Shown: positions 46,800 to 56,107 of the stretch, piece by piece
Numbering within the stretch: position 1 is the stretch's first letter
Layout: the number at the start of each line of letters is the position of its first letter
Assembly (NCBI RefSeq): GCF_000768315.1
Contig: NZ_AQQX01000004.1
Span: 310,001 to 374,000 of the forward strand
Origin: Pseudooceanicola atlanticus
GTDB taxonomy: Bacteria > Pseudomonadota > Alphaproteobacteria > Rhodobacterales > Rhodobacteraceae
DNA: 64,000 nucleotides
Reading direction: 5' to 3'
Translations under genes and position numbers: made by a program
Notes under the pieces: model-generated
Seen by the model: the letters and a program-made list of their open reading frames with translations, nothing else
Told to the model about the DNA's origin: nothing
The model's database searches: none

Positions 46800-47083
46800 C
46801 AGGCGCAGGCTCCGGTCGTCAGTTTCACACTGCCGTCGTCAAGCTTCACAGCCTTGTCGGTGGCAAGTTTGAAGGCGGTCATCTCTAGCACCTGCTGGCG
46901 GGTCATCCCGGTCTGGATTTCCACCGGCAGGTAGTCCTTTTCGGTCCGCAGGGTGCACCCGACCGAGGCCACGGCTTCGTCGTAGGACGCGATGGCATCG
47001 GCAGGCACGCCCTGGGGCGGCATCGCACAGGCGGCCGTCAGGGCCAGGGTGGCAAGCGCAGCGGAGGCGCGAAGGATGGGCAT
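46799..47083 (-). CDS. Small predicted lipoprotein
   Basis: This is a 94-residue protein started at ATG 47083, with GGAGG 7 bp upstream. The signal [19 protein letters not shown] gives a lipobox with C19. The mature part has a central cysteine (SVGCTLR), a [11 protein letters not shown] helix and a final cysteine. The stop overlaps the nuoE start by one base (TGATG). It is probably anchored to a membrane; no family is recognised. Confidence 0.72.
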   Translation of the reverse strand: MPILRASAALATLALTAACAMPPQGVPADAIASYDEAVASVGCTLRTEKDYLPVEIQTGMTRQQVLEMTAFKLATDKAVKLDDGSVKLTTGACA

Positions 47084-47121
47084 CAAGGGGCCTCCGGGGC
47101 AGGTAACATTCTTCATACGGG

Positions 47122-47598
47122 TCATGGCGAAACGATCCCCATGTCTTCCTCGCACAGCACCTCAACGGTGCCCGCGAACAGATCGAGACGGCGGATCATC
47201 TCTCCGGCATCGGCATGGGCCGACACGCTGTCGGGATAAAGCGCATGAGGCAGGACATGGTCGAAATAGGCACGGGCCAGGTCCGCAGGGCCGTAGCCCT
47301 CGAAGTCCAGGTCGACCATCTCGTTGAATTTCTCATGGCCGATTTCCCAGGCCAGGCCCTGGGTGGCCAGGTTGAACTCGTGGCTCAGGGACGTCAGCGC
47401 CCAGGTCTCGATCTCGTGGCGCTGCTCGAGGGTCAGCCGTTCGGCCTCGCCCAGCTCCACCAGGTTGAACATGCTGTAGACCAGCGCGGGCACGCTCCGA
47501 CAGGTCGCCTCCTCCATCGCCACGGCCGAGGCCGGGACGCTCAGAAGGCAGGCCGCAACAGCGGCCCCCATGACCCTATCGGAGGCGACGCGGATCAT
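47122..47598 (-). CDS. Secreted protein of unknown function, coupled to nuoD
   Basis: This is a 158-residue protein whose ATG (47596-47598) overlaps the nuoD stop by one base. A signal peptide (VMGAAVAACLLSVPASAVA) is followed by a helical mature domain with two cysteines (EEATCRS and VEVLCEED) that could form a disulphide. No family is recognised. The one-base overlap suggests translational coupling to nuoD. Confidence 0.72.
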   Translation of the reverse strand: MIRVASDRVMGAAVAACLLSVPASAVAMEEATCRSVPALVYSMFNLVELGEAERLTLEQRHEIETWALTSLSHEFNLATQGLAWEIGHEKFNEMVDLDFEGYGPADLARAYFDHVLPHALYPDSVSAHADAGEMIRRLDLFAGTVEVLCEEDMGIVSP

Positions 47599-48821
47599 CA
47601 GCGGTCGATCTCCCCGAACACGATGTCCAGCGTCCCGATGATCGCGGCCACGTCGGCCAGCTGATGCCCCTTGGCGATGTAATCCATCGCGGCCAGGTGC
47701 GGATAGCCGGGCGCGCGCAGCTTGGCGCGGTAGGGCTTGTTTGTCCCGTCCGACACGATGAACACGCCGAACTCGCCCTTGGGCGCCTCGACCGCGGCAT
47801 AGACCTCGCCCGCCGGCACCTTGAAGCCCTCGGTGTAGAGCTTGAAGTGGTGGATCAGCGCCTCCATGGAGGTCTTCATCTCCCCCCGCTTCGGCGGCGT
47901 GATCTTGCCACGGGCCAGCACGTCGCCCTGCCCTTCCGGCGCGCGCAGCTTGTCGATGCATTGCTGCATGATCGACGCGGATTGGCGCATCTCCTCGACA
48001 CGGCAGAGATAGCGATCGTAGCAATCGCCGTTCTTGCCAACGGGGATCTGGAAGTCGAACTCGTCATAGCATTCATAGGGCTGCGCACGGCGCAGGTCCC
48101 AGGCGAGGCCCGACCCGCGCACCATCACGCCCGAGAAGCCGTAATTCTGGATGTCTTCTTCGGTCACGACCCCGATATCGACGTTGCGCTGCTTGAAGAT
48201 CCGGTTCTCGGTCAGCAGGTTGTTCAGGTCGTCGATGAAATCGTAGAATTGCGGCAGCCAGGCTTCGATGTCGTCGATCAGCTTGGGCGGCAGATCCTGG
48301 TGCACCCCGCCGGGGCGGAAATAGGCCGCGTGCAGACGCGCCCCGCAGGCCCGTTCGTAGAAGATCATTAGGTCTTCGCGCTGCTCGAACCCCCAGAGCG
48401 GCGGCGTCAGCGCACCGACATCCATCGCCTGCGTGGTCACGTTCATCAGGTGGTTCAGGATCCGCCCGATTTCCGAGAACAGAACCCGGATCAGCGATGC
48501 GCGGCGCGGCACCTCGACCCCGGTCAGCTTCTCGATGGCCAGGCACCAGGCATGTTCCTGGTTCATCGGCGACACGTAATCGAGACGGTCGAGATAGGGC
48601 AGGTTCTGCAGGTAGGTCCGGCTCTCCATCAGCTTCTCGGTGCCACGGTGCAGCAGCCCGACATGCGGGTCACAGCGCTCGACCACCTCGCCGTCCAGCT
48701 CCAGCACCAGGCGCAACACGCCGTGGGCCGCCGGGTGCTGGGGCCCGAAGTTCAGGTTGAAGTTGCGGATCTTCTGTTCGCCCGTCTGGGCATCGCCGAA
48801 CTGATTGGAACCGTCCATCAT
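47598..48821 (-). CDS. nuoD: NADH-quinone oxidoreductase subunit D
   Basis: NuoD is the 49-kDa-type subunit that helps form the quinone site with NuoB. The 407-residue protein starts at ATG 48821 (GGAGG 6 bp upstream). It shows [21 protein letters not shown] and [11 protein letters not shown], and ends with the conserved [10 protein letters not shown]-terminus. There is a 147-bp gap to nuoC with no convincing gene in it. Confidence 0.97.
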   Translation of the reverse strand: MMDGSNQFGDAQTGEQKIRNFNLNFGPQHPAAHGVLRLVLELDGEVVERCDPHVGLLHRGTEKLMESRTYLQNLPYLDRLDYVSPMNQEHAWCLAIEKLTGVEVPRRASLIRVLFSEIGRILNHLMNVTTQAMDVGALTPPLWGFEQREDLMIFYERACGARLHAAYFRPGGVHQDLPPKLIDDIEAWLPQFYDFIDDLNNLLTENRIFKQRNVDIGVVTEEDIQNYGFSGVMVRGSGLAWDLRRAQPYECYDEFDFQIPVGKNGDCYDRYLCRVEEMRQSASIMQQCIDKLRAPEGQGDVLARGKITPPKRGEMKTSMEALIHHFKLYTEGFKVPAGEVYAAVEAPKGEFGVFIVSDGTNKPYRAKLRAPGYPHLAAMDYIAKGHQLADVAAIIGTLDIVFGEIDR

Positions 48822-48968
48822 GTCAGACCTCCGTCTGCAAACCAAAGCCGAGGCAATTCAAGTGGCGCGTGCCCGCTCCGCCTCCCACGGCAAGAGCATG
48901 ATGCTCCCCCGTCGGACCGGACACGCGCCCACCCTTCGCTACCTCGTGGATATCGGGGAAATGCAGGA

Positions 48969-49583
48969 TCAACCGGCCTTCCCCTCTTCTTTCTTCTCGT
49001 CACCGGGCAGGATGTAATTGGCCCCTTCCCAGGGCGACATGAAATCGAACTGGCGGTATTCCTGGACCAGTTTCACCGGCTCGTAGACCACCCGCTTCTG
49101 CACTTCGTCATAGCGCACCTCGGTATAGCCCGTGGTCGGGAAATCCTTGCGCAGCGGATAGCCGCGGAACCCGTAATCGGTCAGCAGGCGGCGCATGTCC
49201 GGATGGCCCGAGAAGATGATCCCGAACATGTCGAATACCTCGCGCTCGAACCAGTTGGCACTCGGATGGACATTGGTGATCGACGGGATCATCTCGTCCT
49301 CGCGCAGCGCGCAACGCAGGCGGATGCGCTGGTTCTGGTACATCGACAGGAAGTGATAGACCACGTCGAACCGCTTGGCCCGCTCGGGGTAGTCGACGCC
49401 GGTGATGTCCACCAGGGTCGAGAACTTGCAGGTCGCGTCATTGCGCAGGAATTCCACGAATCCCTCGATGTTGGACGGGGCGACGTCGATCGTCAACTCG
49501 TCCAGGGCGATATTCCAGCCCAGCACGCAATCGGGGCGTTTCAGCTCGATATGGGTGCCGAGTTCCTTCAGCGCTTCGCTCAT
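48969..49583 (-). CDS. nuoC: NADH-quinone oxidoreductase subunit C
   Basis: NuoC is the 30-kDa-type subunit of the peripheral arm. The 204-residue protein has the family signature [20 protein letters not shown] followed by [17 protein letters not shown]. It is a separate protein here, not the NuoCD fusion of enterobacteria. A Lys/Glu-rich tail ends the protein. It lies 12 bp after nuoB. Confidence 0.97.
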   Translation of the reverse strand: MSEALKELGTHIELKRPDCVLGWNIALDELTIDVAPSNIEGFVEFLRNDATCKFSTLVDITGVDYPERAKRFDVVYHFLSMYQNQRIRLRCALREDEMIPSITNVHPSANWFEREVFDMFGIIFSGHPDMRRLLTDYGFRGYPLRKDFPTTGYTEVRYDEVQKRVVYEPVKLVQEYRQFDFMSPWEGANYILPGDEKKEEGKAG

Positions 49584-49595
49584 CGCTCCCGCTCC

Positions 49596-50213
49596 TTATC
49601 GCGTGATCGTACCGGTGCGGCGGATTTTCCGCGCCAGCTGCATGATGCCGTAAAGCAGGGCTTCGGCGGTCGGCGGGCAGCCGGGCACGTAGATGTCCAC
49701 CGGAACGATCCGGTCGCAGCCGCGCACCACGGAATAGCTGTAGTGATAATAGCCGCCGCCATTGGCGCAGGACCCCATCGAGATCACGTAACGCGGCTCG
49801 GGCATCTGGTCATAGACCTTGCGCAGCGCCGGCGCCATCTTGTTGGTCAGCGTGCCGGCCACGATCATCACGTCCGACTGGCGCGGAGAGGCGCGCGGCG
49901 CGATCCCGAACCGTTCGGCATCGTAGCGCGGCATGGAGGTGTGCATCATCTCCACCGCGCAGCAGGCCAGGCCGAAGGTCATCCAGTGCAGCGACCCGGT
50001 CCGGGCCCAGTTGATCAGGTCCTCGGTCGAGGTCAGCAGGAAGCCCTTGTCCTGCAATTCCTTGTTCAGCGCCTGGGTGGCGTGCTCCTTGTCGCCGCCC
50101 GCGGTGTTGGCGCCATAGGCGGCCATGTTCGACGGGCCGCCCTTGACGCGCGGGGTCTGGGTGCCGTCACCCTGAACCTGCGTCACATGGGCGTCATCCT
50201 TGGTCACTGCCAT
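49596..50213 (-). CDS. nuoB: NADH-quinone oxidoreductase subunit B
   Basis: NuoB carries cluster N2, the immediate electron donor to quinone. The 205-residue protein has the adjacent cysteines of N2 in [21 protein letters not shown] and [18 protein letters not shown]. It starts at ATG 50213, overlapping the end of nuoA by 10 bp; a second ATG at 50234 would add seven residues. The N-terminal 40 residues are variable and polar. Confidence 0.96.
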   Translation of the reverse strand: MAVTKDDAHVTQVQGDGTQTPRVKGGPSNMAAYGANTAGGDKEHATQALNKELQDKGFLLTSTEDLINWARTGSLHWMTFGLACCAVEMMHTSMPRYDAERFGIAPRASPRQSDVMIVAGTLTNKMAPALRKVYDQMPEPRYVISMGSCANGGGYYHYSYSVVRGCDRIVPVDIYVPGCPPTAEALLYGIMQLARKIRRTGTITR

Positions 50214-50569
50214 TCGAGGGCCCCTTTCTTCCATTCATAGGCAAAGCCGATCGTGAGGACGGCCAGGAAGACCATCATCGACCAGAACCCGGCCATGGAG
50301 ATATCCTTGAACGCCACCGCCCAGGGAAACAGCATCGCGATTTCCAGGTCGAAGATGATGAACAGGATCGAGACGAGGTAGAACCGGACATCGAACTTCA
50401 TCCGCGCATCGTCGAAGGCGTTGAACCCGCATTCATAGGCCGACACCTTTTCCGGGTCGGGATTGCGGACCGCGATGATCGCCGCAGCAATGATGAAAAC
50501 AAGGCCCAGTCCGATGGCAATGACAAGAAAGACGATAATGGGAAGGTATTCCCTGAGCATCACTTCCAC
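50204..50569 (-). CDS. nuoA: NADH-quinone oxidoreductase subunit A
   Basis: NuoA is a small three-helix membrane subunit of complex I and the first gene of the operon. The 121-residue protein contains [22 protein letters not shown] and [15 protein letters not shown], both family signatures. The GTG at 50569 is chosen because AAAGGAG lies 8 bp upstream. The ATG at 50560 has no well-spaced ribosome site. A promoter candidate lies 60 to 90 bp upstream. Confidence 0.95.
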   Translation of the reverse strand: MEVMLREYLPIIVFLVIAIGLGLVFIIAAAIIAVRNPDPEKVSAYECGFNAFDDARMKFDVRFYLVSILFIIFDLEIAMLFPWAVAFKDISMAGFWSMMVFLAVLTIGFAYEWKKGALEWQ

Positions 50570-50628
50570 GTAGAAGGCTCCTTTCCTGAGGGCGGCCGGA
50601 CCCCCCCGGGTCCTGCTAGCTGCTAGCG

Positions 50629-50657
50629 GGTTTACTCCCGCCCCTTGGCAGGGTCAA
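50629..50657 (-). promoter_or_regulatory. Candidate sigma-70 promoter of the nuo operon
   Basis: On the minus strand, TTGACC (50652-50657) and TAAACC (50629-50634) are 17 bp apart, a standard spacing. The -35 box matches five of six consensus bases and the -10 box is weak. The transcript would begin near 50622, about 50 bp before nuoA. An ATTCC-6 nt-GGAAT inverted repeat at 50672-50687 lies just upstream. Confidence 0.4.
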
Positions 50658-50883
50658 CCAAAGCCGCCCATATTCCGCAATTGGAATGCTGCATTTGCAA
50701 ATTCCTGACTGCCTTAAGACATCGAATGATTTCAAAGGGGTTACGCGATCCAATTCCCGAGTCTTTCACACAGGTATTTCCCGATCTCGCCCGCGCCGCA
50801 TCCCGCCCGGAATCCGCCCGGAATCCAAAGCCTCGACCACCGGAAAACCCCCGCAAAAGCGCCCCTTGGCACCCCGCGCCCTC

Positions 50884-50934
50884 TTTCATCTGGCCGGTAA
50901 ATATCCCGGGAGGTCCGGAGGGCTGGCCCTCCGG
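50884..50934 (+). repeat. Dispersed intergenic repeat, copy B
   Basis: The core TTTCATCTGGCCGG then TAAATATCCCGGG (50884-50910) differs from copy C by one base over 27. It is followed by a perfect hairpin, CCGGAGGGC-TG-GCCCTCCGG (50915-50934). It lies in the gene-free stretch upstream of nuoA and beyond the 3' end of the liu cluster. Confidence 0.75.
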
Positions 50935-51099
50935 CCCCGGCCAGCCACGCGGCGCCGGGTTCGGCCCCGGCGCGGGACGGGCAAAACTTGACGCAAAGTC
51001 ACCGCGAAAAAATCGGCGCCGACAGGGGGCCAGCCTCAACAAGATATGAAGCCGGCTCACGAATCCGCGACCTGGCCCCGCATCGCCCCGAGGCGCAGC

Positions 51100-51882
51100 T
51101 CACGCCTGCCAGGACGGCTTCTTCTTGTCGAAGAACGCCCCGATCCCCTCGGGCGCCTCGGTGCCGGACCAGCAGGCGACCAGCTCTCCGATGGAATGCT
51201 CGATCACCTCCTCGGTGATCGGCGGACCCAGGTGACGCAGCAACGCCTTGGCGCGGGCCACCGCACCCGGCGCGGTCTCCAGGTAGGGCGCGACCTCGGC
51301 CTCCACGGCCTCGTCCAGCGCCTCTTCGGAAACGACACGGGACAACAGGCCCAGCTCCATCGCTTCCGCCGCGCCGAAACGGCGGCCCGACATGAACACC
51401 CGGCGCGCCCGCGCCTCGCCCATCCGTGCGGCGACGTAAGGCCCAATGGTGGCGGGGATCAGCCCCAGCCGGGTTTCCGTCAGCGCCATGGTCACGGCCT
51501 CGGACCCCACGGTCACGTCACAGACCGAGGCCATGCCGACCCCGCCGCCGAACGCATTGCCCTGCAGCCGCCCGATCAGCGGCTTGGGCATCAGGTTGAG
51601 CGCCTGCAACATGTAGGCCAGCGCACCGGCCTCGCGTCCGCGCTGTTCCGGCGGCGCGTCGAACTGGTCGCGCATCCAGCCCAGATCGCCCCCGGCGCAG
51701 AAGGTCCGCCCCCGTGCCGCCAGGATCACCACGCGCACGCTCTCATCCGCGCCCAGCTCGTCCGCCGCCTCGTGGATCTCGCGGATCATCTGCGCGTTCA
51801 TCGCGTTGTGCTTGTCCGCCCGGTCCAGCCACAGCGTGGCAACCCCACGTGCATCCCGGTCTATGCTCACCGTCTCGGCCAT
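51100..51882 (-). CDS. liuC: Enoyl-CoA hydratase/isomerase family, probable methylglutaconyl-CoA hydratase
   Basis: This is a 260-residue crotonase-fold protein. The oxyanion-hole region ILAARGRTFCAGGDL and GNAFGGGVGMASVCDV are both present. In leucine degradation this enzyme hydrates 3-methylglutaconyl-CoA to HMG-CoA. Its position as the last gene after HMG-CoA lyase, in a cluster with isovaleryl-CoA dehydrogenase and MCC, gives the substrate. The protein family alone would not decide it. Confidence 0.88.
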   Translation of the reverse strand: MAETVSIDRDARGVATLWLDRADKHNAMNAQMIREIHEAADELGADESVRVVILAARGRTFCAGGDLGWMRDQFDAPPEQRGREAGALAYMLQALNLMPKPLIGRLQGNAFGGGVGMASVCDVTVGSEAVTMALTETRLGLIPATIGPYVAARMGEARARRVFMSGRRFGAAEAMELGLLSRVVSEEALDEAVEAEVAPYLETAPGAVARAKALLRHLGPPITEEVIEHSIGELVACWSGTEAPEGIGAFFDKKKPSWQA

Positions 51883-51924
51883 GTCCCCTCCCTTTCCTCG
51901 CTCTGTCTCAATCGCCGGACCCGC

Positions 51925-52788
51925 TCAGGCCGCGGCACCGCTGCGCATCGCACGCGCCATCGCCGCCGCCTCGACCAGCACGTCGCGGTCCAGCCCGGTC
52001 TCGTAGCCAAGCGCGATCAGCCGGTCATGCACCGCTTCGGTCGCCACGTTGCCCGCAGCGCCCGGCGCATAGGGACAGCCGCCCAGCCCGCCCACGGCGG
52101 CGTCGAAGACGCGCACACCGCGCTCCAGCGAGGCTTCGAGATTGTCCAGCGCCCGGCCCGACGTGTCGTGGTAATGGCCCGCCAGCCGGTTGGCCGGTAT
52201 CTCTTCCAGCACGGCGTCCAGCATGGCCCCGATGCTCTCGGGTGTGCCCTGCCCGATCGTGTCGCCCAGCGAGATCTCGTAGCAGCCCATGTCGCGCAGG
52301 GCCGCCGCCACCCGCGCCACGGCGCCCGGCGGGGTCGCCCCGTCATAGGGGCAATCCGTCACGCAGGAGATATAGCCGCGCACCGGCAGCCCCTCTTCCC
52401 GCGCGGCATCGGCCACGGGGGCGAACCGTTCCAGGCTCTCGGCGATGGAGGCGTTGATATTGGCCTTGGAAAACCCTTCCGAGGCCGACCCGAAGATCGC
52501 CACCTCGTCCGCGCCGGCCTTCACCGCATCCTCGAACCCGCGCATGTTCGGCGTCAGCGCGGCATAGCGCACGCCCTTGGCGCGCCAGATGCCCGCCAGA
52601 ACCTCGCCCGATCCGGCCATCTGCGGCACCCATTTCGGCGACACGAAGGACGCGCATTCGATCCGGCGGAACCCGGCACCGCTCAGCCGGTCGACCAGCG
52701 CGATCTTGTCGGCGACGGGGATGTCACGGGCCTCGTTCTGCAACCCGTCGCGCGGGCCGACCTCGAAAATCTCGACGTAATCTGCCAT
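51925..52788 (-). CDS. liuE: Hydroxymethylglutaryl-CoA lyase
   Basis: This enzyme cleaves HMG-CoA to acetoacetate and acetyl-CoA, the last step of leucine catabolism. The 287-residue TIM-barrel protein has the metal/substrate motif EVGPRDGLQNE near the N-terminus, SFVSPKWVPQM, and the catalytic-cysteine signature VGGLGGCPYAPGA. It starts at ATG 52788, immediately after the stop codon of the first GST gene, and is followed 42 bp later by the hydratase gene. Confidence 0.95.
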   Translation of the reverse strand: MADYVEIFEVGPRDGLQNEARDIPVADKIALVDRLSGAGFRRIECASFVSPKWVPQMAGSGEVLAGIWRAKGVRYAALTPNMRGFEDAVKAGADEVAIFGSASEGFSKANINASIAESLERFAPVADAAREEGLPVRGYISCVTDCPYDGATPPGAVARVAAALRDMGCYEISLGDTIGQGTPESIGAMLDAVLEEIPANRLAGHYHDTSGRALDNLEASLERGVRVFDAAVGGLGGCPYAPGAAGNVATEAVHDRLIALGYETGLDRDVLVEAAAMARAMRSGAAA

Positions 52789-53454
52789 TCAAACCTCCCA
52801 GGCGGGGTAGAAATCCTGCGTGTAGATGCCGCGCCCCTCTTCGGGCAGCGCTTCGCGGAACCCGGGGCGGTCGGTGATCCGCTCGTACCATTTCTCGGTC
52901 TCGGGAAAGCCGTCCAGCTTGGCAAAGAACTTGGCCAGGTAGACCGCCTGCCCCACCGCGATATCGGCCGCCGAAAAGCCCGAGGTCAGCAGGTAGTCGC
53001 GGTTCTCCACCGGGGTCGACAGACGCCCCTCGATCGCGGCGTAGCATTTCTTCAGCCGTGCGGCCTCCAGCTTCATGACCATGGGCGAGCGCATCGTGTC
53101 GTCATACAGCGCCACATGCTGCTGGGTCAGGGCGGCACTGTGCTGGGTGATCGTCTCCGCGAAATGCAGCCAGACCAGCCAGTCGGGCCGGTCGAGGTCG
53201 CCCATCAGCCGGCCCAGCCCGCGATCCTGGAACCGTTCGCACAGGATCTCGGTGATGGCGCCGCTTTCGAAATAGGTCTCGCCGTCCATCTCGATGGCGG
53301 GCACCCGGCCCGCAGGCGACATCACCAGGAATTCCGGGTCACGCAGCGACTTGTCGAAGGCATGCGGCACCACGCGGAATTCGGCCTCCAATTCGTGCAG
53401 CAACCACAGGATCCGCATGGACCGGGTCTGGGGACAATGATGCAGGGTGATCAA
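52789..53454 (-). CDS. Glutathione S-transferase family protein
   Basis: This 221-residue protein has a thioredoxin-like N-terminal domain (ITLHHCPQTRSMRILWLLHEL, in two parts, and PAGRVPAIEMDG) and an all-helical C-terminal domain. The start is a TTG (53452-53454) overlapping the TGA of the next GST. The first ATG at 53418 would remove the first beta strand, so the TTG is preferred. It sits between HMG-CoA lyase and a paralogous GST in the liu cluster. The substrate is unknown. Confidence 0.85.
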   Translation of the reverse strand: MITLHHCPQTRSMRILWLLHELEAEFRVVPHAFDKSLRDPEFLVMSPAGRVPAIEMDGETYFESGAITEILCERFQDRGLGRLMGDLDRPDWLVWLHFAETITQHSAALTQQHVALYDDTMRSPMVMKLEAARLKKCYAAIEGRLSTPVENRDYLLTSGFSAADIAVGQAVYLAKFFAKLDGFPETEKWYERITDRPGFREALPEEGRGIYTQDFYPAWEV

Positions 53455-54110
53455 GAGCGTACCTCGTAGAAGTCTTCGGCCGGGAAATTCGGGCTGCCGT
53501 CCAGCTCGCGCGCGGCCTTGTAGGCGGGGCGGGCATGGACGCGGTCCAGATAGGCCAGGATGTTGGGGAAGGTTTCCAACCGGACATAGCGCCGCGCCGC
53601 GAAGAAGGAGAAGCTCATCATCGTGTCCGCCGCCGAAAAGCCCGAGGGCAGGATGAAATCCTGCTTGGCAAAGCGGCTTTCGAACGGGGCCAGCGCGCCG
53701 GCCAGCCGCCGCGCCTCGATCTTCACGACCGTGTCGGACCTTTGGGCGGGGTCGCGCAGGAATATCCATTGCAGGTTCAGGTTGGCGATCAGATGCCCCG
53801 CGGTTTCCGCGTAATGCATCGCCTCGAGGAATTCCACGCGTTCGGGATGCCCGACCTCGCGGCCCAGCCCGTATTGCGGCCGGGTCTCGCACAGGTATTC
53901 GGTGATCGCACCGCTTTCATGAATGACCTGTCCGTCGATCTCCAGAGCGGGGATTCGCCCGGCCGGAGATTTCTCGAGGAAATCCGGCGTGCGCAGCGAC
54001 CCGTCCTGGATCGCATAGGTCCTGATCTCCGGGGTCAGCCCCATTTCCTGCAGCAGCCACAGCACCCGAAAGGACCGCGACGCCGGCACATGATGCAAGA
54101 CGATAGACAT
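53451..54110 (-). CDS. Glutathione S-transferase family protein (paralogue)
   Basis: This is a 219-residue GST with the same start pattern as its neighbour: LHHVPASRSFRVLWLLQEM, the glutathione-contact SPAGRIPALEIDG and ESGAITEYLCE. The pair overlaps by 4 bp and looks like a tandem duplicate within the liu cluster. Neither has an obvious link to leucine breakdown. Possible roles are detoxification of reactive acyl-CoA products or a shared operon with no functional link. Confidence 0.87.
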   Translation of the reverse strand: MSIVLHHVPASRSFRVLWLLQEMGLTPEIRTYAIQDGSLRTPDFLEKSPAGRIPALEIDGQVIHESGAITEYLCETRPQYGLGREVGHPERVEFLEAMHYAETAGHLIANLNLQWIFLRDPAQRSDTVVKIEARRLAGALAPFESRFAKQDFILPSGFSAADTMMSFSFFAARRYVRLETFPNILAYLDRVHARPAYKAARELDGSPNFPAEDFYEVRS

Positions 54111-54163
54111 TCCTTAACCTCCGATTGGAAATGCCGGGGTCCCGTCCCGCGTCAAAGGATGGG

Positions 54164-56107
54164 TCATTCATCCTCCAGCCGGATCAGCGGGGCCCCCGCT
54201 TCGACCTGGCTACCTTCGGATACCAGAACCTCGGCCACAACCCCGTCTCTCGGCGCCGTGAGGGAATGCTCCATCTTCATCGCCTCCAGCACCGCCAGCC
54301 GGTCGCCCGCGCTGACGCTCTGACCGGCCTCGGCCCGCATCACCTTGACCAGCCCCGGCATCGGCGCCTCGATCAGGTTGCCGCCCGCCGCGGCCTCGGC
54401 GACGCGGTCCAGCGGGTCGATCCGCTCGAAGGCCTGTCCGTAGCCGTCGAACACCGTGACCTTGTGGCCCTCGACGTGGTGCGCGGGCGCGGTGTCACCG
54501 TCCAGCGTCCAGCCCGCCGCATCGTAAAGCGCCTCGACCACAATCCCGTCCGGCAGCGTCACCAGGTGCGACCGGCCCGAGCGTGTCACCACCCGGCATG
54601 TCAGATCCGCATCGCCCCGGCGCAGCACGACGTCCCGTCCCAGCGGCGCCCACATCACGAACCCGTCCAGCGGGGCCGGAGCACCGTCCAGCCCCAGGGC
54701 CACGAGCGCCGCCCAGGCCATTGCGGGTGCCGTCGGCTCCGGCGCCGCGGCCAGCGCGTCCAGGTCCCGCCCGATCAGGCCGGTATCGACGTCGCCCGCG
54801 GCAAAGCCCGCATGACCCGCAAGGGCCCCCAGGAAGGCCAGGTTGGTCACCGTGCCCGCCACCTGCGTCTCGCGCAGGGCCTGGCCCAGCCGCTTCAGGG
54901 CAATGTCGCGGGTCGCGCCATGGGTGATGATCTTGGCGATCATCGGGTCGTAATGGGGGCTGATGACATCGCCCGACCGCACGCCCGTGTCGGACCGCGC
55001 ACCGGCCGGAAACGCGAGATGCGCAAGCCGCCCGGTCGCGGGCAGGAACCCCGCCGGCACGTCCTCGGCATAGAGTCGCGCCTCGAAGGCATGGCCGGTG
55101 ATCGTCAGATCCTCCTGCGCCACCGGCAGCGGCTCACCGGCGGCGACGCGCAGCTGCCATTCCACCAGGTCGACCCCGGTGATCGCCTCGGTCACGGGAT
55201 GTTCGACCTGCAGGCGGGTGTTCATCTCCATGAACCAGAACCCGTCGGGGCGCAGCCCGTCCGACCCGTCGACGATGAATTCCACCGTGCCCGCACCCTT
55301 GTAGCCGATCGCCTCCGCCGCACGCACGGCGGCCTGGCCCATGGCGGCGCGCATCTCTACGGTCATACCGGGCGCCGGGGCTTCCTCGATGACCTTCTGG
55401 TGGCGGCGCTGCAGCGAACAATCGCGCTCGAACAGATGCACCGCGCGGGTGCCGTCGCCAAAGACCTGCACCTCGATATGGCGCGGCTTCTCGACGAATT
55501 TCTCCACCAAGACGTCGGGGTTGCCGAACGCCGTCCGGGCCTCGCCCCGCGCGCTTTCCAGCGCCTCGGCAAAGTCTGCGGCGCGCTCGACCAGGCGCAT
55601 GCCCTTGCCGCCACCGCCCGCGACGGCCTTGATCAGCACCGGATAGCCGATCTCGTCCGCGGCCTTCGACAGCACGTCATCCGACTGGTCCGCCCCGTGA
55701 TAGCCCGGCACGACCGGCACCCCGGCCTCTTCCATCAGCGCCTTGGCCGCATCCTTCAGCCCCATGGCCCGGATCGCCTTGGCTGAGGGCCCGATGAAGA
55801 CCAGCCCGGCCGCCTCCACCGCCTCGACGAAATCGGGGTTTTCCGACAGGAAGCCATAGCCCGGATGGATCGCCTGCGCCCCCGTCGCCGCCGCGGCGGC
55901 CAGGATCGCCTCGGTCCGCAGGTAGCTCTCGGACGGGGCCGCGCCGCCGATATGCACCGCCTCGTCGGCCAGCGCCACGTGGCGCGCCCCGGCATCGGCA
56001 TCGGAATAGACGGCCACCGACCGCACCCCCATGGCCCGCGCGCTTTCGATCACGCGGCAGGCGATCTCGCCTCGGTTCGCAACCAGGATCGTGTCAAACA
56101 GAGCCAT
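54164..56107 (-). CDS. mccA: Methylcrotonyl-CoA carboxylase, biotin-containing alpha subunit
   Basis: This subunit carboxylates biotin with ATP and bicarbonate, for transfer to 3-methylcrotonyl-CoA. The 647-residue protein has the N-terminal carboxylase motif LVANRGEIACRV, the ATP-grasp loop KAVAGGGGKGMR, and the biotinyl lysine K611 in EAMKMEH. Its length is normal. The partner mccB lies two genes upstream on the same strand. Its first 14 bp overlap the end of a small membrane protein gene. Confidence 0.95.
   Translation of the reverse strand: MALFDTILVANRGEIACRVIESARAMGVRSVAVYSDADAGARHVALADEAVHIGGAAPSESYLRTEAILAAAAATGAQAIHPGYGFLSENPDFVEAVEAAGLVFIGPSAKAIRAMGLKDAAKALMEEAGVPVVPGYHGADQSDDVLSKAADEIGYPVLIKAVAGGGGKGMRLVERAADFAEALESARGEARTAFGNPDVLVEKFVEKPRHIEVQVFGDGTRAVHLFERDCSLQRRHQKVIEEAPAPGMTVEMRAAMGQAAVRAAEAIGYKGAGTVEFIVDGSDGLRPDGFWFMEMNTRLQVEHPVTEAITGVDLVEWQLRVAAGEPLPVAQEDLTITGHAFEARLYAEDVPAGFLPATGRLAHLAFPAGARSDTGVRSGDVISPHYDPMIAKIITHGATRDIALKRLGQALRETQVAGTVTNLAFLGALAGHAGFAAGDVDTGLIGRDLDALAAAPEPTAPAMAWAALVALGLDGAPAPLDGFVMWAPLGRDVVLRRGDADLTCRVVTRSGRSHLVTLPDGIVVEALYDAAGWTLDGDTAPAHHVEGHKVTVFDGYGQAFERIDPLDRVAEAAAGGNLIEAPMPGLVKVMRAEAGQSVSAGDRLAVLEAMKMEHSLTAPRDGVVAEVLVSEGSQVEAGAPLIRLEDE

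Larger units (their letters stand above)
50570..51099. other. 530-bp intergenic region between nuoA and the liu cluster
   Basis: This is the longest gene-free stretch in the window. It holds the nuo promoter candidate, two adjacent GCTAGC sites (50615-50627), repeat copy B (50884 onwards) and a very GC-rich hairpin region (50912-50985). Several open frames cross it on both strands, but none has a recognisable family, a good ribosome site or membrane features. I see no RNA gene. Confidence 0.6.

Noticed and set aside
48818-49003. 61-residue minus-strand ORF between nuoC and nuoD, and a 70-residue ORF on the plus strand at 48805-49017
   Set aside because: The first overlaps the end of nuoC, is very Arg-rich and has no clear ribosome site. 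The second crosses the nuoD start on the opposite strand. Neither has membrane or family features, although the 147-bp gap itself is real.
50632-51060. 142-residue minus-strand and 134-residue plus-strand frames in the nuoA upstream region
   Set aside because: Both cross repeat copy B and its GC-rich hairpins, have Arg/Pro-rich composition and lack a ribosome site. The region looks regulatory or repetitive.
51046-53469. 807-residue plus-strand frame over the liu genes
   Set aside because: It lies opposite the hydratase, HMG-CoA lyase and GST genes, with no motif.
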